From contig CBDFNC010000001.1 in NCBI GenBank assembly GCA_965249895.1, positions 496,001 through 560,000 on the forward strand: a DNA stretch of 64,000 bases, read 5' to 3'. Source of the DNA: CBDFNC01 sp965249895. Its GTDB lineage: Bacteria; Pseudomonadota; Gammaproteobacteria; Enterobacterales; CBDFNC01. Under the pieces are notes generated by a model. That model was not told where the DNA came from, searched no databases, and worked only from the letters and a program-made list of their open reading frames with translations. Position numbers and translations under genes: made by a program. Below, piece by piece: positions 44,343 to 53,461 of the stretch (position 1 is the first letter of the stretch; each line of letters starts with the position of its first letter).

Positions 44343-45017
44343 TTAGCAGTCCAGATCCAGGGCGTAACACAGGTAGGACATTAGGGGCAGGGCTTTTTGA
44401 TATTGTGCCTGGACAAGCTCCAACAGGTTATCCTGATATAGATACTCTTCTGGGAACTGGCCAATAGCGATAAAGTCTTTACGCTTTATTGCTGTGATCA
44501 TAGGGTGATCTTTGGCATAACCTCTGGGTGGCCTGATAAGTGTCTCACCATCCAAACAGTAAAATGATAAAAAGTCTTCGTTTTCTGTGGCTTTAATAAA
44601 GGCCTTGGGATTGTTGTCAATGCAGTCACGGATTTTTGCCAGAGCTTTTGATTCTGGCCGCCAGATGCCGGTGCCAAGAAAACAGTTACCTGGCTCAATA
44701 TGCAAGTAAAACCCAGGGGCATGTACATCCCGTCCCCTGCTATGGCGAAATTGGATACCCACATTGGTTTTGTACGGAGTTTTGTCCTTGGCAAAGCGGA
44801 CATCCTTGTAGATCCGCATCATAGATCCACCTACTTTTTTTGCACTGGCGTCGAAGTGGGGCGATAAAGCAATTAATCTGGGGGCAAAGTCTTCGATAAA
44901 GGCCAGGGCTGGCTGCCTGACTTGGGTTTCGTACCTGGCTTTATTTTCGTTAAACCAGGCTTTGTTGTTGTTACTTTTTAGTTCAGTTAAAAACTGAACT
45001 AATTCGCGAGAAAACAT
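44343..45017 (-). CDS. DUF2461-family protein
   Basis: 224 residues. The family blocks are clear: LVQFLTELKSNNNKAWFNENKARYE, GGSMMRIYKDVRFAKDKTPYKTNVGIQFRH, APGFYLHIEPGNCFLGTGIWRPES and a GYAKDHPMITAIKRKDF segment near the end. Proteins of this family (TIGR02453-type) are widespread and conserved but their function is not established. Single gene, convergent with nothing close; its upstream side faces the PHA locus. Confidence 0.9.
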   Translation of the reverse strand: MFSRELVQFLTELKSNNNKAWFNENKARYETQVRQPALAFIEDFAPRLIALSPHFDASAKKVGGSMMRIYKDVRFAKDKTPYKTNVGIQFRHSRGRDVHAPGFYLHIEPGNCFLGTGIWRPESKALAKIRDCIDNNPKAFIKATENEDFLSFYCLDGETLIRPPRGYAKDHPMITAIKRKDFIAIGQFPEEYLYQDNLLELVQAQYQKALPLMSYLCYALDLDC

Positions 45018-45332
45018 AAGTGTCCAAATAGGCCAACTGGGGAAAAGCCAGTTTAATCTATGTGGCAGCGGATGTAATCTGTAATGCGGCTCTATTCATA
45101 GTCAACCAGTTAGTATGCTTTTTTTTTATTACGTATATATTTCGGTGTTGCAAAAATTTATTAAAAGCTTCACTTAGCCATCACCAAAAATATTGAAATT
45201 CGGGCTAGAGTCTACACTGTCAATTGTGAGGTCTCTTGGTAGAGGCCTGTTTATGGTGTTACACGACTTTTCCTGGATGTTTCGCAATTCAATTTTAAAA
45301 GTCGTGGTGGTGGTAAATTGGAGGTAGTAATT

Positions 45333-46064
45333 ATGGAAAACAAAATCTGTGTTGTAACCGGTGGCTCTCGTGGTATTGGTGAAGCAATTGTTGAAAAGCT
45401 GGCCAAATCAGGGGCAACTATGGTGTTTGCTTGTGATATGAATATTGAGGGAGCGAGTGCCCTGGCTGCTAAGTACGACAATGTGCAAGCAACACAGCTC
45501 AATGTAACCGACAGTGACGGGATTAAAGGATTTGTCGAAACTGTTAAAGCTGAATATGGCCGTATCGATGTGTTGGTGAATAATGCAGGTGTAACCCGAG
45601 ATAATCTGATTGAGAAAATGAGTGATGACGACTGGGATATGGTGTTGAATGTCAACCTGAAGGGTGTCTTTAATATGACCCAAGCCATCGCCCCTGTGAT
45701 GATGGCAAATAATTACGGTGCCATCGTTACCATCTCATCCATAGTGGGCACTGACGGGAATATTGGTCAGTCGAATTATGCCGCTACCAAGGGCGGCGTT
45801 ATTTCCATGACTAAGGGGTGGGCTAAAGAGTTTTCCCGTAAAGGCGCCAAAGTCAGAGCCAATTGTATCGCTCCGGGTTTTGTTGAAACGCCAATGGCGA
45901 AAGATGTGCCGGAAAAAATCTTAAATGCGATTGTTGGCAAAACACCATTAGGACGGTTAGGCCAACCTGAGGATATTGCTGAAGGGGTATTTTTCCTGGC
46001 CAGTGAAAAATCGTCCTTTATTACCGGGCAGACACTAAAAGTAGATGGTGGCCTGGTCTTGTAG
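45333..46064 (+). CDS. Short-chain dehydrogenase, 3-oxoacyl-ACP/acetoacetyl-CoA reductase type
   Basis: 243 residues from the ATG at 45333, preceded by GGAGGTAGTAATT; a TTG frame 15 bases earlier is less likely because it would contain that ribosome-binding site. It has the NAD(P)-binding TGGSRGIGEAIVEKL, VLVNNAGVTRDNLIEKM, catalytic Ser in VTISSIVGTDGNIGQSNYAATKGG (Tyr and Lys of YxxxK present) and PLGRLGQPEDIAEGVFFLAS. It reduces 3-oxoacyl thioesters. Being next to phaC it may supply (R)-3-hydroxyacyl-CoA for PHA, beside the PhaB at 49804. The stop codon TAG overlaps a dispersed repeat. Confidence 0.85.
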   Translation: MENKICVVTGGSRGIGEAIVEKLAKSGATMVFACDMNIEGASALAAKYDNVQATQLNVTDSDGIKGFVETVKAEYGRIDVLVNNAGVTRDNLIEKMSDDDWDMVLNVNLKGVFNMTQAIAPVMMANNYGAIVTISSIVGTDGNIGQSNYAATKGGVISMTKGWAKEFSRKGAKVRANCIAPGFVETPMAKDVPEKILNAIVGKTPLGRLGQPEDIAEGVFFLASEKSSFITGQTLKVDGGLVL

Positions 46065-46170
46065 AGCCGAATCCATCTCAGGGATGAGATGTTGAATGCA
46101 TGGATGCGCGTTTGGCGAATATAGCGAACTCGGTGTTCGCCCTATCACCTTCAAAGAGGAATGCGTTGTA
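46061..46170. repeat. Dispersed repeat abutting the reductase stop codon
   Basis: GTAGAGCCGAATCCATCTCA-GGGATGAGATG, GCGCGTTTGGCGAATATAGCG, GGTGTTCGCCC and CAAAGAGGAATGCG-TTGTA are the same blocks as at 29936. The repeat begins on the stop codon itself (TTG TAG), so it inserted exactly at or supplied the gene end. Confidence 0.75.
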
Positions 46171-46186
46171 GTTACATTGAACAAAA

Positions 46187-46208
46187 AAAAGGGCCTTTCG
46201 GCCCTTTT
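46187..46208. terminator. Bidirectional intrinsic terminator
   Basis: AAAAGGGCC-TTTC-GGCCCTTTT lies between the convergent reductase (plus) and phaC (minus) genes, with A-run and T-run on the two sides, so it works in both directions. Confidence 0.88.
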
Positions 46209-46210
46209 GT

Positions 46211-46232
46211 GTAGGAGCGGAATTAATTCCGC
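46211..46232. repeat. Short REP-like palindrome
   Basis: GTAGGAGCGGAATTAATTCCGC contains a perfect 16-base palindrome (GCGGAATTAATTCCGC) headed by the GTAGGAGC motif of the dispersed repeat family. It is placed between the terminator and the phaC stop codon. Confidence 0.6.
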
Positions 46233-46249
46233 GAAGCCATAGCTGAAGA

Positions 46250-48058
46250 TTAAGCCGTAGCCTCTTCTTCTTGCGTAGCAGTAACAATTGGCAGTTGTTG
46301 CAGTACATAGGTACCGGGAGCAGCAACCAGAGACGCCTTCGCATCAATCTGCCTGGCTGGTACTTTCTCACTGTTTTTATCCAGCTTATTCAGCCATTTA
46401 TGCCAGTGCCCCCACCAGGATCCTGTATGATGCTTGGCTGTTTCCAGCCAGGCCTCTGCGTCACCGGTTTGCTTTCCGCCTTCCCAGTAGCCGTATTTGT
46501 TCTTGGCTGGTGGGTTCACTACACCGGCGATATGACCGGACTCACCCAGCACAAATGTTGTGTCGCCAGACAGCAGTTTGCTGCCTACATAGGTGCTTTG
46601 CCATTCGGCGATATGATCTTCGCGAGTGGACAGGAAGTAGGTGGGAATTTTCACCTTGGACAAGTCGACACCTATGCCCTGGATCTTCACCGCTTTTGGC
46701 TCTTTTAACTTATTTTCCAGATAAAGTTCGCGCAGGATGAAGCTATGGCAATCAGCTGTCACATTGGTGGAATCACTGTTCCAGTACAGCAGGTCAAAAT
46801 CGACCGGGCTCTGACCTTTCAGGTAGTTGTCCACATAGTAGTTCCAGTACAGGCTGTTTTCCCTTAGCAAGCTGAAGGTAACGCCCATTTGGCGACCGTC
46901 CATATAACCGGTAGCCTGGTTCTGCAGCTCGATGGCACTGATGGTAGGTTCATTAATATAAACCCCTATTTCACCTGGGCTGGCGAAATCCAGCATAGTG
47001 GTCAGCAGAGTAGCGCTTTTAATTCTCTGCTTCATCCGCTTGCTAGCCATATAAGCCATAGTGGTAGACAGCAAGATACCGCCAACACAGTAACCCATGG
47101 CATTAACATGTTGCTCGCCAGTAGCTTCTTCGATAGCTTCCAGGGCTTTGACAATGCCATTAACTACATAGTCATCGAAACCACTGTGGGCCAAAGAGGC
47201 ATCAGGGTTACGCCAGGAAACCAGGAATACAGTATGCCCTTGCTCAACAGCCCAGTTCACCAGGGAATTTTCCTGGCGCATATCCAGGATGTAATACTTG
47301 TTGATAAACGGTGGCACGATAAACAGTGGTTTCTGATTTACCGTTTCAGTTTTCGGGTGGTACTGGATAAGTTCCAGCAGGTGATTGCGGAATACTACTT
47401 CACCTGGGGTCGTCGCCAGATCTTTACCCACTTCGAAGGCGTCGTTAGACGTCATTCGTATTTTGAGTACATCGGCGCTGGCTTGTAAGTCTTCCTGCAG
47501 TTGCTCCATTCCCTTGATTAGGTTCGCGCCTTTGCTTTCCATGGTTAAGCGGATCAGCTCAGGGTTGGTGGAGACAAAGTTGCTGGGAGACATGGCGTTG
47601 ACCATCTGACGGGTAAAGAAGTTAAGGCGTTCTTTAACGTCTGGCTCCAGGCCTTTTGCCTGGTTGATCATCTCGTGCATATTCTTGCCAAGCAAGAGGT
47701 AAGACTGTTTGATCACATCAAATAGAGCATCTTCTTGCCAGGTAGGATCGTTGAATCTGCGGTCGCCTTTTTCCGGTTGGATAACAGGCGTAAGATCTGG
47801 TTGGGAGCTTTTCATGACGGAGCTTTGCCAGATTTGCATCTGGTCCTGCCACCATTTCATCTGGGTTTGCAACACTTGATCGGGTTGCTTGGTTATCTCT
47901 TCAACCCATTTGCCAAGATCTTCGTTGTTTTGCTGCATCATGGCTTTTTGCATTGGGTTGTCGGTTGCAGACTTTTCCTGAAACGTTTTAAATAGCTGTG
48001 TATTACATTCACATAGCTTTTCAAAAAACTCGCCGTATACATTATCAGCTGACGGCAT
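46250..48058 (-). CDS. phaC: PHA synthase, class I
   Basis: 602 residues. It polymerises (R)-3-hydroxyacyl-CoA into polyhydroxyalkanoate at the granule surface. The N-terminal PhaC domain has FDVIKQSYLLLGKNMHEMI, NFFTRQMVNAMSPSNFVSTNPELI and ATTPGEVVFRNHLLELIQYHP. The alpha/beta-hydrolase core has PPFINKYYILDMRQENSLVNW, HTVFLVSWRNPD, and the lipase-like box MGYCVGGILLS with catalytic Cys. The Asp is in REDHIAEW and the His in LGESGHIAGVVNPPAKNKYGYW. It is transcribed leftward with a phasin, thiolase and reductase. A second synthase lies at 51600-53360. Confidence 0.95.
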   Translation of the reverse strand: MPSADNVYGEFFEKLCECNTQLFKTFQEKSATDNPMQKAMMQQNNEDLGKWVEEITKQPDQVLQTQMKWWQDQMQIWQSSVMKSSQPDLTPVIQPEKGDRRFNDPTWQEDALFDVIKQSYLLLGKNMHEMINQAKGLEPDVKERLNFFTRQMVNAMSPSNFVSTNPELIRLTMESKGANLIKGMEQLQEDLQASADVLKIRMTSNDAFEVGKDLATTPGEVVFRNHLLELIQYHPKTETVNQKPLFIVPPFINKYYILDMRQENSLVNWAVEQGHTVFLVSWRNPDASLAHSGFDDYVVNGIVKALEAIEEATGEQHVNAMGYCVGGILLSTTMAYMASKRMKQRIKSATLLTTMLDFASPGEIGVYINEPTISAIELQNQATGYMDGRQMGVTFSLLRENSLYWNYYVDNYLKGQSPVDFDLLYWNSDSTNVTADCHSFILRELYLENKLKEPKAVKIQGIGVDLSKVKIPTYFLSTREDHIAEWQSTYVGSKLLSGDTTFVLGESGHIAGVVNPPAKNKYGYWEGGKQTGDAEAWLETAKHHTGSWWGHWHKWLNKLDKNSEKVPARQIDAKASLVAAPGTYVLQQLPIVTATQEEEATA

Positions 48059-48172
48059 TTCTACCTCCTAATTACTCCTGCAAAGCAAAGGCTCCTTTGG
48101 AATAAACTAGCTCTCAAACTCATGTCAGGAGGACCTTGGTTGTGAGCCGCTATTCGTCAAGAGCCTTATTAA

Positions 48173-48523
48173 TTAGGCTACCGGAGTAACCTTTTTCATC
48201 GTTTCGCTGGCCACTTCGTCTAGCTGGCTTTTGAACTCCTGACTGATTTGAGACAGTTTTTTACCGTCTTCAATCATCTGCTGGCTCAGGCTAGTGATAG
48301 CTTCAACCTGTTTAACATTAAAGTTAATCCAGCCCTGTACATCTTTTACTTCGCTTGCGCTCTTTATCTGCTCAACACCTGCGTCAGCATAGTTTTGCAG
48401 TGCAGTAAGTTGCAGCTGAGTAGTTTCTTCGATGTTCTTCACTACCATCTGGTTGTACTTAGTGATAGGGGAGAACGCTTTTTCACCTTGCTCGGTAAGT
48501 GTCTTAAAAAGATCGCTGTACAT
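48173..48523 (-). CDS. Phasin
   Basis: 116 residues from the ATG at 48523 (GGAG 8 bases upstream); the longer frame upstream lacks support. All-helical, amphipathic phasin_2-type protein: MYSDLFKTLTEQGEKAFSPI, YNQMVVKNIEETTQLQLTALQNYADAGVEQIKSASEVKD, and LSQQMIEDGKKLSQISQEFKSQLDEVASETMKKV. It coats PHA granules. It lies between phaC and the thiolase, same direction. A near twin is at 51076-51426. Confidence 0.93.
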   Translation of the reverse strand: MYSDLFKTLTEQGEKAFSPITKYNQMVVKNIEETTQLQLTALQNYADAGVEQIKSASEVKDVQGWINFNVKQVEAITSLSQQMIEDGKKLSQISQEFKSQLDEVASETMKKVTPVA

Positions 48524-48586
48524 TGGTCTACTCCAATAAAGTTTTAGGAAATAGGGGAGCACATTAGTGTGTTCCCCAAAGGGTCA

Positions 48587-49792
48587 TCAAACTCGTTTCA
48601 CTACGACAGCAGTACCCATACCGCCGCCAATACATAAGGAGGCCAGACCAAGCTGACATTCCTGCTTTTGCATCTCGTGGAGCAAGGTAACCAGAATTCG
48701 GTTACCAGACGCACCTAATGGGTGACCTAACGCGATAGCGCCACCATTTACATTGGTATGCTCGGATAGCCAATCTGATGTGATGTTGTGCTCATCAGAC
48801 AGCTGTTTCATTACACCAAGCGCCTGACCGGCAAAGGCTTCATTAACTTCAAGTAGTTCGATATCAGCCAGTGGCAGCTTAGCTCTTTCCAGTGCCTTGC
48901 GGATAGCTGGAACAGGACCCAGCCCCATAAACTCAGGCTCTACACCAGCCTGGGCGTAGCTGACCAGCTCGGCAATGGGTGTCAGGCCGTGCTTTTCTAC
49001 TGCAGCTTCAGAAGCCAGTAACACAGCACTACCACCATCGTTCAGGCCAGACGCGTTGGCTGCTGTGATGGTGCCTTCTTTGCTGAAGGCAGGGCGCAAC
49101 TTAGCCAGCTTCTCGGCGGTAACGTCGGCTTTTGGATATTCGTCGGTATCGACTATTTTAGTTTCACGGCGGCTGACCACTTCAACCGGTGCGATTTCAT
49201 CGATAAAGCGGCCGGATTCAACGGCGGCTGTGGCACGCTGTTGGCTCGTAGCAGCAAACTTGTCTTGCTCCTGGCGAGTGATTTCCATACGCTGCGGGAT
49301 TTGCTCAGTCAACAGCCCCATGTGTTTGCCACTGAATGCATCGGTCAAACCATCGGCAATGATGGCATCTTCCAGCTGCATGTTACCCATCTTGTTACCG
49401 TTACGAACTTTGCCGTCCACGGTGAATGGGATTTGCGACATGTTTTCAGCACCGGCGGCAACAACCAGATCGGCGTCGCCAGCTTTAATGTGCGCCGCTG
49501 CATCCATAACCACTTTCATACCGCTACCACAGATCATATTGACAGTGTAAGCAGGTACTTCAGCAGGTACGCCAGCTTTAATGGCTGCCTGGCGTCCGGG
49601 GCCCATGCCTTGTCCGGCGCTGACTACGTTACCCAGGATTACTTCGTCAAGCTTAGCTGGATCTAGTTTGGCTTCTTCCAGCACAGCTTTAATTGCGACA
49701 GCGCCAAGTTCAGCTGCGGATACGTCTTTTAATGCACCGCAAAAGCTGCCTACTGCAGTACGCTTTGCAGCAACAATATATACCTTAGTCAT
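48587..49792 (-). CDS. phaA: Acetyl-CoA acetyltransferase (thiolase)
   Basis: 401 residues. It condenses two acetyl-CoA to acetoacetyl-CoA, the first step of PHB synthesis. Catalytic Cys in YTVNMICGSGMKVVMDAA, the covering loop with AGAENMSQIPF, NASGLNDGGSAVLLASEAA, His of NVNGGAIALGHPLGASGNRI and the second Cys in ASLCIGGGMGTAVV are all present. Gene starts MTKVYIVAAKRT. It is 11 bases downstream of phaB in the operon phaB-phaA-phasin-phaC. Confidence 0.95.
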   Translation of the reverse strand: MTKVYIVAAKRTAVGSFCGALKDVSAAELGAVAIKAVLEEAKLDPAKLDEVILGNVVSAGQGMGPGRQAAIKAGVPAEVPAYTVNMICGSGMKVVMDAAAHIKAGDADLVVAAGAENMSQIPFTVDGKVRNGNKMGNMQLEDAIIADGLTDAFSGKHMGLLTEQIPQRMEITRQEQDKFAATSQQRATAAVESGRFIDEIAPVEVVSRRETKIVDTDEYPKADVTAEKLAKLRPAFSKEGTITAANASGLNDGGSAVLLASEAAVEKHGLTPIAELVSYAQAGVEPEFMGLGPVPAIRKALERAKLPLADIELLEVNEAFAGQALGVMKQLSDEHNITSDWLSEHTNVNGGAIALGHPLGASGNRILVTLLHEMQKQECQLGLASLCIGGGMGTAVVVKRV

Positions 49793-49803
49793 TTGAGTGT
49801 TCC

Positions 49804-50550
49804 TTAGTTCATGTACTGGCCGCCATTAAGAGACAGGGTTTCTCCGGTGATATAACCGGCCTGCTCACTGGCAAGGTAAATAACGGCTGCAGCTATTTCT
49901 GCAGGTTCGGCGAGACGTTTGGCTGGCACCTGAGAAGTAATTGCTTCTAATACTTCAGGTTTCATCGCTGCAACCATAGGTGTTCTGGTGTAACCCGGTG
50001 CAACAGCGTTGACTGTTACGCCTTTAGCAGCACCTTCATAAGCTAAGGCTTTAGTGAAACCTATCATGCCCGCCTTGGTAGCCGAGTAGTTGGTCTGACC
50101 AAACTGACCTTTCAGACCATTGATAGAAGAGATATTGATGATGCGACCAAAACCTTGCTCACACATGGCCTGAAAAATAGGCTGAGTCATGTTGAACAGG
50201 CTGTTCAGGTTAGTGTTGATGACTTCACTCCACTGCTCGAAGCTCATTCGCTTGAACTGTGCATCACGAGTAATACCGGCGTTGTTTACCAGTACATCGA
50301 TATGGCCTAACTCTTCAAACACTTCTTTCAGGCCTGCAGCACACGCCTGAGTATCTGTCACATCGACAAAAAGCGACTTAACGTCTTGACTAGTCAGGTT
50401 GTATTCATTTAACCATTCACTAATCTGCGTCTCGTTCCTCGGACGACTTACGGCTACCACGAAATATCCATCTTCAACCAATTTCTTACATGTGATACTG
50501 CCTATGCCACCCAAGGCACCTGTAACTACAGCCACTTTCTTATCGCTCAT
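49804..50550 (-). CDS. phaB: Acetoacetyl-CoA reductase
   Basis: 248 residues, SDR. NADP-binding VVTGALGGIGSITCKKL, VLVNNAGITRDAQFKRM, catalytic residues in RIINISSINGLKGQFGQTNYSATKAGMIGFTKAL and the end segment GYITGETLSLNGGQYMN, all typical of PhaB. It reduces acetoacetyl-CoA to (R)-3-hydroxybutyryl-CoA for phaC. It is the first gene of the leftward operon. Its promoter faces the region 50551-51075 that carries a CRP consensus site. Confidence 0.95.
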   Translation of the reverse strand: MSDKKVAVVTGALGGIGSITCKKLVEDGYFVVAVSRPRNETQISEWLNEYNLTSQDVKSLFVDVTDTQACAAGLKEVFEELGHIDVLVNNAGITRDAQFKRMSFEQWSEVINTNLNSLFNMTQPIFQAMCEQGFGRIINISSINGLKGQFGQTNYSATKAGMIGFTKALAYEGAAKGVTVNAVAPGYTRTPMVAAMKPEVLEAITSQVPAKRLAEPAEIAAAVIYLASEQAGYITGETLSLNGGQYMN

Positions 50551-51075
50551 CGGGCGATCTCTCCTGTGTTAAAGTAATGTAAAATTAGTTAGTTTCAGCC
50601 TTTGGCTGGATTTATTTGCGCCAGCTATCTATAGTCCACTCAATTATTATTTGCCAATAATCTTATTGAATATTCTATCAATTGTGATCTGGATCACACT
50701 ATAACTTGATTTTATTACAATTCATATATCGTGCATCTAATTATTTACTGATGTTTTTATATATATATCAGTAGTGGTCTTTTTACTAACACTTAACATT
50801 TTACTGTTTTTACACATCTCCCTCCCTGCCAGTGAACCAAATGTGCTGTCTTATTGAGCGCTGTTTTCGGGTTTGTTAACGATTGATTATCCCGAATATG
50901 AAATTATCTTTTTACTTTTTGTCGGTTTAATGGCAAGTAAAACATTAATAAGATAGCGTCTCTTAACTTGCTTGATGCAAATCAAAGCAAGTAACAAAGT
51001 TAGGGAGTTCTATTTAGTTGAACTCTTTTTTCGCAGCGGCGTTAGCCAATTTACTATCTATATTGGAGTTTGATT
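50551..51075. promoter_or_regulatory. Divergent PHA promoter region
   Basis: 525 bases between phaB and the rightward phasin. The stretch is strongly AT-rich (for example TTTTATATATATATCAG near 50755), has no open frame, and must hold the promoters of both PHA operons. A CRP consensus site lies at 50683-50698. Long AT-rich leaders suggest an additional regulator, but no operator for a PhaR-type protein was identified by eye. Confidence 0.5.
50683..50698. promoter_or_regulatory. CRP consensus site TGTGATCTGGATCACA
   Basis: This matches the CRP palindrome TGTGA-N6-TCACA exactly, 133 bases before the phaB start and 378 bases before the phasin start, so it is more likely to act on the phaB operon. 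It suggests cAMP-CRP control of storage-polymer synthesis. Confidence 0.65.
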
Positions 51076-51426
51076 ATGTACAGCAAATTATTTAGCACCT
51101 TAAATGAGCAAGCCGGAGCGGCCATTAACCCATTACAAAGTTTCAATCGTATGATGGTTAACAGCGTGGAAGAGCTGACTAAACTTCAGTTAGATATAGC
51201 CAAAAATTACTCTGAATTGAGCATTGAACAGCTAAAGCAGGCGAGTGAAGTGAACGATATGCAAAGCTGGGTCAGCTTTAATACTAAGCAGGCCGAAGTG
51301 CTGACTAATGTGAGTAAATCAGTGGTTGAAGATGGCAAGCGATTGACTGCACTGGGGCAGAACATGAAAGGTCAATTGGATGAGATGACGGCTGAGACCA
51401 TTAAAAAAGCTACTCCCGGAAAGTAG
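51076..51426 (+). CDS. Phasin (second copy)
   Basis: 116 residues from the ATG at 51076 (TTGGAG upstream). MYSKLFSTLNEQAGAAINPL, FNRMMVNSVEELTKLQLDIAKNYSELSIEQLKQASEVND, TNVSKSVVEDGKRLTALGQNMKGQLDEMTAET; same length and helical plan as the phasin at 48173-48523 and clearly its paralogue. It precedes a second phaC, so each synthase has its own phasin. Confidence 0.92.
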   Translation: MYSKLFSTLNEQAGAAINPLQSFNRMMVNSVEELTKLQLDIAKNYSELSIEQLKQASEVNDMQSWVSFNTKQAEVLTNVSKSVVEDGKRLTALGQNMKGQLDEMTAETIKKATPGK

Positions 51427-51599
51427 TTTATTGGGGCAATATGTCCCAATGTTGACGCGACCAACACCAGTAATACTCGTAACGCCTTAGTGTGTTTAGT
51501 CGAACCAGGGATGGTCGCGGTGATTTTTAGCCTCTAGTAGAGGCATTCATTTAGTCCTGCTTTCAGTTCGGATTGATGACCCTATATAGAGGAAGAAAT

Positions 51600-53360
51600 A
51601 TGTCCCCATCAGATGATGCATTTAGCTTGTGTTTTAAACAATTTTCAGCCGCCAATCAAGAGTTGTTGAAGGCTTTCCAGCAGCCGGGAAGTAATAACCC
51701 AATGCAGCAAACTCTGGCCCAGCTAAACGCGGAAGATTTTAGCGTCTGGGCTGAGGGCGTTGCACAGCAACCTGTTGAACTAATGCAGGCGCACATGAAG
51801 TGGTGGCAAGATCAGATGTTAATCTGGCAAAACACCCTATGTCCGGGCACAGTTTCCAGTGATTTTTTACCAAGCCATCCGGATCCACGCTTTAAGGACT
51901 CAGCTTGGCAGGAGCAAGCAGTGTTTAGCATGATAAAGCAATCCTACCAACTGTTTGGTGAACACGTGTTGGGCTTGTTAAAGCTAGGAGAGGGTCTAGA
52001 TCCTAAGGTACAGGAACGGCTGGAATTTTTTACCAGACAGACTGTAAACGCCATGTCGCCAAGTAACTTTGTCGGTACTAACCCAGAGTTGATCCGTTTA
52101 ACCCTGGAAAGCCAGGGGATGAACCTGGTTCATGGCATGGAAAAGCTACAGGAAGATCTTAAATCCAGTGCCGATATACTTAACGTACGCCTTTCAGATA
52201 AAGATGCTTTTGTACTGGGGAGAGATGTGGCTGTGACTCCGGGAGAGGTGGTCTATCGTAATGAATTGATGGAGTTGATCCAATACCATCCACAATCCCA
52301 GGAGGTGCTGAAAAAACCTCTACTTGTGGCGCCGCCTTTTATCAATAAATATTATGTGCTGGATTTAAGCCCGAAAAACTCCGCTATTCGCTGGTTTGTC
52401 GAGCAAGGTCATACAGTGTTTGTTATTTCCTGGCGTAACCCGGGAGCTGAGTTTGCCGATAAAGGCATTGAAGATTATGTAATAAACGGAGTGATGGCGA
52501 GTCTGGATGCCATTGAGCAGCAAACCGGCGAACGTGAAATTAATGGCTTGGGTTATTGTATTGGCGGCGTCTTGCTGACCATAACTGTTGCTTATATGGC
52601 GGGTAAGCGGATCAAGCAGAGAATTAAAAACCTGACGTTATTAACCACCCCTATCGACTTTTCTCAGCCTGGCGAAGTTGGAGTGTTTATTAATGAACCA
52701 ACAATAGAAGCCATCGAGATGCAAAATAACCTGACCGGTTATATGGACGGTCGAATGTTGGGTGTGACTTTCAGTATGTTGCGGGAAAACAGCTTGTACT
52801 GGAACTACTTCGTTGAGAACTACCTGAAGGGTAAGAGTCCAATGGACTTTGACCTGCTGTTCTGGAATTCGGACTCCACCAATGTGACGGCTGCGTGTCA
52901 TAACTTTATCCTTCGTCAGCTGTACCTGGAAAATAAGTTGCTCAAATCAGGCGCCATCAAGATCAATGGTGTTGCTATCGACTTATCAAAAATTAAGGTT
53001 CCGACCTATTGCCTGTCAACCAGCGAAGATCATATCGCAACCTGGCAAGGCACGTTCGATGGCGCTAAGTCTCTAAAAGGTGAAGTCACTTTTGTATTGG
53101 GGGAGTCGGGGCATGTTGCCGGTGTGATCAATCCGCCTGAGAAGAATCGGTATGGTTATTGGGTCGATGGCAAACAAGGACAGGGGGCACAACATTGGCT
53201 TGATACGGCCAGTCATCATAAGGGCTCCTGGTGGACTCATTGGCAAGCTTGGATAGCGGAAAAAGAAGCCAATGTTGAAAAAGTGCCTGGACGTGAAGTC
53301 ACTAAAACTTCCCTTGCGCCCGCTCCGGGAGAATACGTAAGGCAGCAGTTGCCCGTCTAG
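51600..53360 (+). CDS. phaC: PHA synthase, class I (second copy)
   Basis: 586 residues from the ATG at 51600 (GAGGAAGAAAT upstream; a TTG frame 27 bases earlier is less likely). Same architecture as the 46250 synthase: FEFFTRQ-type segment LEFFTRQTVNAMSPSNFVGT, PPFINKYYVLDLSPKNSAIR, catalytic Cys in LGYCIGGVLLT, Asp in SEDHIATW and His in LGESGHVAGVINPPEKNRYG. The two enzymes are close paralogues in divergent orientation. A different substrate range or growth condition is possible but not shown by sequence. Confidence 0.95.
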   Translation: MSPSDDAFSLCFKQFSAANQELLKAFQQPGSNNPMQQTLAQLNAEDFSVWAEGVAQQPVELMQAHMKWWQDQMLIWQNTLCPGTVSSDFLPSHPDPRFKDSAWQEQAVFSMIKQSYQLFGEHVLGLLKLGEGLDPKVQERLEFFTRQTVNAMSPSNFVGTNPELIRLTLESQGMNLVHGMEKLQEDLKSSADILNVRLSDKDAFVLGRDVAVTPGEVVYRNELMELIQYHPQSQEVLKKPLLVAPPFINKYYVLDLSPKNSAIRWFVEQGHTVFVISWRNPGAEFADKGIEDYVINGVMASLDAIEQQTGEREINGLGYCIGGVLLTITVAYMAGKRIKQRIKNLTLLTTPIDFSQPGEVGVFINEPTIEAIEMQNNLTGYMDGRMLGVTFSMLRENSLYWNYFVENYLKGKSPMDFDLLFWNSDSTNVTAACHNFILRQLYLENKLLKSGAIKINGVAIDLSKIKVPTYCLSTSEDHIATWQGTFDGAKSLKGEVTFVLGESGHVAGVINPPEKNRYGYWVDGKQGQGAQHWLDTASHHKGSWWTHWQAWIAEKEANVEKVPGREVTKTSLAPAPGEYVRQQLPV

Positions 53361-53423
53361 TATTCACGAAAACAATAATGAGAGCCTTTAGCAAAAGGCC
53401 CATTTTAATATGGCAATTTTTTT

Positions 53424-53460
53424 GCCGGTCTCTTTAGCGGTTTGAGACTGGCTTTTCCTT
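53424..53460 (+). terminator. Intrinsic terminator after phaC2
   Basis: GCCGGTCTC, an 11-base loop, then GAGACTGGC followed by TTTTCCTT ends the rightward phasin-phaC2 transcript. A smaller hairpin (GCCTTT-AGCA-AAAGGC) precedes it near 53392. Confidence 0.7.
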
Positions 53461-53461
53461 T

